From: Darksidea phi
Lineage: Eukaryota; Ascomycota; Dothideomycetes; Pleosporales; Lentitheciaceae
NCBI GenBank assembly: GCA_030770425.1
Contig: JASJFT010000370.1
Span: 1-24,858 of the forward strand
Reading direction: 5' to 3'
Length of the DNA: 24,858 nt
The notes under the pieces are model-generated. The model worked only from the letters and a program-made list of their open reading frames with translations. It was not told the origin of the DNA and did not search any database. Shown piece by piece: positions 20,946 to 24,858 of the stretch. Every line of letters starts with the position of its first letter. Position 1 is the first letter of the stretch. The translations under genes were made by a program, and so were the position numbers.

Positions 20946-21743
20946 CTAATACCTATACTTATTAGCGCGGCTTGCGGGGGAACCGTATATTACTAACCTT
21001 TTACCGTTACTCGTCCGTAACGTAGAATATAAATATAATATCCTTAGGTTTATAGTCTTTATCCATTAAGGGGAGACAGGTATACGAATACCTTCGAGAA
21101 CGTTATAGCAAAATAAGTATTCTGTATCCATACAATCCTCTCGCGTATTACAAGTCTGAATAATAAGATCCGGGTCCAACTAAGCTAGCATCTCTATAGA
21201 AAGAAGGCTAGAGCGGAAGGCTGACCACCGTAGGCCTAAATTCACTCCAGCTCCGTAATCTTCCGCCGTTTTATGCTAGTTCACGAGAATGGTAAGCTTA
21301 CGGAAATACTGTCGAGGTATCACGCGGATATCGGAGCTACTACTTTCCAGGAATAACGCGAGACGACCGTTAGTAATAATGAAATGGTTCGTCGAGTAGT
21401 ATATTTGGGCTACTCCCTGGGAGACGGTATTACCAATGTACTCCTTATCTACAGCGGACAGAGATCGCTAGAACTTATTCTTAGACGCGATACGCTTGCC
21501 TACGATATTCTTTAACGCCTCGACGGAAAGTTCACGACGTATATGCCCCCTAGTAACCTCCTTAAAGATATCGCTACGGAGCTCATCGGCCAACTAGCTA
21601 GTATAAGACAATGGCCCAGACATAGACCCGTAGCGTCGTCGGCTAGTATACTTATCGTTGGGGTCTTAAACCTATAGAGCGTGATCCGAAGTGTAGATGA
21701 ACGTATATATCGCGTCTCGAAGCTCTCGTAGCAGCTTCGCCAT
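20946..21743 (-). pseudogene. Hypothetical fungal protein with LRELRD motif (lightly mutated)
   Basis: One uninterrupted frame of 266 codons from ATG 21743 (MAKLLRELRDAIYTFI) to TAG 20946, with a small number of internal TAG/TAA stops. The N-terminal LRELRD-x-I-Y pattern is common in uncharacterised, F-box-like fungal proteins; the rest has no domain I can name. Readable parts include RGHIRRELSVEALKNIVGK, YSTNHFIITNGRLALFLESS, PRQYFRKLTILVN and ALRWSAFRSSLL-like text (actual LRWSAFRSSLLSIEML). A related gene lies at 22250-23179 on the same strand. It ends tail to tail with the P450, about 140 bp away. The true end may lie slightly further left if the TAG was a Gln or Trp codon. No function is proposed. 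Confidence 0.6.
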
Positions 21744-22249
21744 TATTAATAAGACTAAATCTCGGTATAACCGTTTGTACTAGATCTCTATATTACTATA
21801 AGAGTTAGCTAATAAAGCTACGTAGCGCTACGCGGTACGAAAACATAACACACCTCTCTATCTTTCTCATTACCTACTTCTGGGCTTCTAGCCGTATTTT
21901 AAGATCTCCGATGTTATTCCTAGTTTTAACGTACTACTAGAGCGTCGCGACAAACTCGACTAGTAATCCTAGTAGGTTTTTTATTCTATAAGCCCCGCGG
22001 ATGGTAACTGTCTCTAAGAGTAGAAGAATACAACCCGAAGCGACAAGGTCTATCGTTGGCAGGAAATAAGGAAGCTCTAAGGTACTAGTCCTTGGCGAAC
22101 TAAACCCGCTACTTCGTAGCCGGCCTAGGACGTATCCTGCGGTACGTCATATTTACCCCCAATCGAACTCTATATAGCTTCGAGATTATCCAGATACTCG
22201 CAATCTTAGAGTAATACCTTATAATAATATTCGGGCTTGTTATTCACGT
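21744..22249 (-). other. Spacer with an unassigned coding-like relic
   Basis: Between the two LRELRD genes. At about 22075-21850 (minus) a frame reads FLPTIDLVASGCILLLLETV and then, after two stops, a polar stretch DLKIRLEAQK that could be a coiled coil. It might be a small gene fragment or chance, and no family is recognised. Confidence 0.25.
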
Positions 22250-23179
22250 TCAGGTCTCTATAATCTATCGATACCCTATCTACGTCGGAGCCAAATCCGT
22301 ACGTCGACAAATAGGTCCTATAAGCATCCGATTATAGTAATCACCTCTATACTCCAATAGCTGCTAGCCAAGGTATTCTTTATATAGCATCGTCGATACT
22401 TAGTTCAACGTCTATCGCTAGTTAGTACTACCTCCTATTATAAACGATGCTATAAGTCGAACCTCTTTATACTATTTATATAAATCTTTAAATATAGGCG
22501 TAAGATCCGTATAGCAGCGTACGCCGTCCTAATACTCTATATAGACTTTAATCCTATCCTCTATAAGTTAATATACCGGGAGACGCAGCCCTTCGAGTAT
22601 ATTATAGAAGATACGCGTTTTACCGTACTCCGGCCCGGAGGAAAGTAAGATAAGCGTAACCTCTTATAATATCGGGATAGATATAATTTCGAATCGGAAC
22701 TTAGACCATGACGAGCGTACCATACCTTCTTAATTAAGTATAACGGTAAGCTTACGAACGTACTCCCCTAGGATTGGTCTATAGCGGTATCGTTTGTTTA
22801 GGAACTACTTCAGACTATAATAGTCGACTAGAAAATAGTTCTCCGAATAGTATACAGCGGTAGGTTCCTACAAGACTATCCGGTTTACGCAATCCGGGTC
22901 CAAGAAGTATACTAGAGTTAATATCTTATTTTCCACTATAATCTTCCTTCTAGTAGCATTTCGCAGCAAGCTGGGAGCAAGGTTGTCCTTACTATGAATT
23001 TAGAAACGGATACATGGCGCGCCGTTACCATCGATGTTGATTCTAGAAGTAGCGCTAGGTTCTACGCCGTACTCTTTCAACCAGCCGTACTTGTATCCTT
23101 TTTCTCGAATCCTATATTCGGTCGTACAAGCGTAGGCGTATATAATATCTCGGAGTTCTCGCGGAAGCTTAACTAGTAT
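22250..23179 (-). pseudogene. Hypothetical fungal protein with LPRELRD motif, paralogue of 20946-21743
   Basis: A continuous frame of exactly 310 codons, from ATA 23179 (probably a mutated ATG; the text runs LVKLPRELRDIIYAYAC) to TGA 22250. TGA is not a stop that RIP readily makes from Gln or Trp codons, so it is probably the true terminator. Internal TAG/TAA stops are scattered. Other visible segments are EKGYKYGWLKEYGVEPSATS, FLDPDCVNRIV, GEYVRKLTVILN and EVTLILLSSGPEYGKTR. The block [EQ]Y-V/F-RKLT-I/V-I/L at the centre and the N-terminal LRELRD motif match the neighbour gene. The GPEYGKTR string recalls a P-loop but lacks the full spacing, so ATP binding is not claimed. The function is unknown. 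Confidence 0.6.
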
Positions 23180-23757
23180 TACCGAAGCTAACCTTCGACA
23201 GAATTATCTATACTAATACTATATCTTTCTGTAGATAGGTCAATAAATGTATAGATAGATATTAAGTTATAGTAAGAAGGTATCACTACCTTTTTAACTC
23301 AATTTTTTACTTTCGTAGAATCTCAAGACGACGTATCTCCTCTTCGATATACGTACTACTAGAGTATTCCGATAAATATAGCGGGTAACCGTAGATAAGC
23401 CATCTTACAGGTACTAGTAATAAAGGTACAGTATCTAGTAGGATAGAGGTAGGCATTATCCTCAATATATACTACGTACCAAGCCGCTACAGCAATTTGG
23501 AGCTCGTCCGTACTGTACCTCAACGTAAGAATGCTATAACTCGAAGCAGCCGAACTTCGAGATGACCGGAAGTTCCTATAAGTTACTCAAGATACTGCGA
23601 GCGAAGAGTTACTCCTACTCAGATACCTAACTCATGTACAAAGATAGGCTTATTACCTTCCAATCCCGCCATAGGTACCTCCGAGAGCCTCTACGTATAT
23701 TATCAAACTATTCTACAGGGATACCCTTTATATCGTCTATAATCCCTATAAAGCTAC
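23180..23757. other. Intergenic stretch, nothing recognised
   Basis: About 580 bp between the LPRELRD gene start and the kinase-like terminus. Minus-strand text near 23330-23520 includes a possible C-terminus EEEIRRLEILRK, but no family can be named. No repeat or RNA gene was seen. Confidence 0.3.
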
Positions 23758-24040
23758 TTATCCCCTATACTTCTTAATAAGACTCTTCATAATACTTACC
23801 GCGCCGGAGCGATACCCACTACTAAAGAGCGTATAGTAATTGAGATAATAGTACAGCTTATAAAGCTTTACCCTATCCTCGTATTTATCTACGGGTTCGG
23901 TCTTCGGATACAGCTCGTAGTACTCCTTAAGGAAACTACCTCTAAATCCTCTAAACATCTTTATAATACCTAGCTCGAACTCGTTATATACGTAGTAAGT
24001 GCTCGGATTATAGACCGTATCTTCTATATCTCCGTATAAG
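23758..24040 (-). pseudogene. Fructosamine/ketosamine-3-kinase-like C-terminal fragment
   Basis: The C-terminal ~90 codons resemble the fructosamine-3-kinase family, which phosphorylates protein-bound ketosamines. The frame reads DLYGDIEDTVYNPSTYY, then NEFELGI, and then MFRGFRGSFLKEYYELYPKT. VKLYKLYYYLNYYTLFSSGY is the end of the family's kinase C-lobe, and SIMKSLIKKYRG closes at TAA 23758. His-to-Tyr replacement is apparent in YKLYYYLNYY, where relatives have HHLNH-like text. The stop-free run is ~280 bp, one of the least damaged in the window. Upstream the frame enters a minisatellite at 24044, and the N-terminal ~200 residues (ATP-binding lobe and catalytic loop) are not found. The identification rests on the C-terminal pattern only. 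Confidence 0.6.
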
Positions 24041-24043
24041 TCG

Positions 24044-24137
24044 AACGTATAAGTCCCAGGAACGTATAAATCCCAGGAACTTACCAGAATAGACGGGTTC
24101 TAGAATAGACGGGTCCCAGGAATATATAGGTCCTAGG
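24044..24137. repeat. Short minisatellite (17-bp AACGTATAAGTCCCAGG unit and variants)
   Basis: Units at 24044-24060 and 24061-24077 differ by one base. A diverged, longer part follows (24078-24120, itself holding AGAATAGACGGGT twice), then a decayed unit AATATATAGGTCCTAGG at 24121-24137. It lies directly at the broken upstream edge of the kinase-like fragment. Confidence 0.75.
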
Positions 24138-24858
24138 AATATACTAGTAAGAGCGTAACGACCGGTAAGAACGTAACTATAAAAGCCTAAAGACCGAGCG
24201 CAATTTCCGACACTCTTAAAATCGCTTTTCTACTTTAGAATACATATAGTTTGTAGCTACACCCGTTTAATTTTTATCTCCGAATTATAACCATTACTCG
24301 TTCTCATCTACCGGTAATAAAATTATATCGAAATTTTTAAGACTAGTAAATATTTCATCCTAAACCTCTACTCAGCTAGCTGTTATAAATTAGAAGAAGC
24401 AAGCCCCTTACCCGACCAGGATTTGAAAGATTCTTTGAGCGCGTAAAAACCGGAAACCGATTGTATAAGCGAGTGTACCCGTGACTACTATTAATAAAAG
24501 TTAGCCATCTCTTACCTAATACCAAGTCTATTCTGTACCTAAATAGTACTAGCGCGGGCGATTGGAGGAAATTTCAACTCTATCTACTTACGCTAGATTA
24601 CTCGCTCTATCAAACATTACGGTAGCTAAAATAGTAATATATAATAGGAGTAGGAGACCGCGTATATATATTTAATTAATTAACGAATTACTTACTTTAA
24701 TACGCTCTAAGCGTAATAGCTATAGGAGTATATAGCTATATAGGATCTTATTCTCGACTAGATATATCTATCCCTAGATAGGCTTTATAGCTCTTAATTC
24801 CTATCCTTAAGAGGTTAATTTTAGGCTATATAGTAGTACTTTTAACTTTTACTACTCT
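24138..24858. other. Right end of window, nothing recognised
   Basis: About 720 bp of TpA-rich sequence, becoming more AT-rich after 24660 (TTAATTAATTAACG). No frame with family similarity, RNA gene or clear repeat is visible. Confidence 0.35.

Noticed and set aside
22600..22680. P-loop ATPase or helicase motif (GPEYGKTR)
   Set aside because: The glycine five residues before GKT is missing and the surrounding gene belongs to the LRELRD hypothetical family.
24380..24450. Second tRNA-like string (TTCAAATCC on the minus strand)
   Set aside because: No matching 5' T-stem and no cloverleaf; chance match.
1..24858. Alternative genetic code with TAA/TAG read as Gln
   Set aside because: Stops within conserved frames are nearly all TAA/TAG, which would fit, but TAG also stands at Trp positions, and His, Cys and Gly residues are changed as CpA/TpG mutation predicts. 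RIP explains all of these together.

Overview
The window looks like a filamentous ascomycete (Pezizomycotina) segment. It has short introns (about 48-65 bp) with GTAAGT/GTACGT-type donors and CTAAC/ACTAAC branch points, and fungal-only gene families. Almost every gene is broken in one characteristic way. Premature stops are almost all TAG or TAA, His and Cys codons have become Tyr codons, CpA and TpG are scarce, and TpA is very abundant while CpG survives. This is the signature of repeat-induced point mutation (RIP). The open frames that remain are mostly short islands, and the genes below were recognised by reading through the stops.

Region 1 (1-3480) is a degenerate NLR immunity / programmed-cell-death locus. 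An NB-ARC receptor relic runs off the left edge (minus strand, start 1097). A SesB-like alpha/beta-hydrolase relic follows (minus, 1548-2510). A second NB-ARC relic lies in the opposite orientation (plus, from 2865) and loses its family similarity near 3475. The hydrolase C-terminus and both receptor N-termini carry the same short motif (core GSGN-x-x-RDI). That is the arrangement expected of a receptor/effector set coupled by an amyloid signalling motif.

Region 2 (4271-20806) is a dead secondary-metabolite cluster. It holds a complete highly reducing, C-methylating polyketide synthase (minus, KS-AT-DH-CMeT-ER-KR-ACP), a divergent FSH1/LovG-type serine hydrolase that could have released the product (plus), a 14-TM MFS exporter (minus), a PTH11-like 7-TM protein (minus) and a cytochrome P450 (plus). 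Catalytic residues are lost in the PKS and the P450. A 251-bp tandem repeat lies between the PTH11-like gene and the P450.

Region 3 (20946-24858) holds two related, lightly mutated hypothetical genes (minus) that share an LRELRD-x-I-Y N-terminal motif, an unassigned coding-like relic between them, and a C-terminal fragment of a fructosamine-kinase-like gene cut off by a small minisatellite. The rightmost ~700 bp show nothing recognisable.

Because RIP acts on duplicated DNA, mutation over ~24 kb suggests the whole block was once duplicated. A less damaged copy may exist elsewhere in this genome or in relatives.
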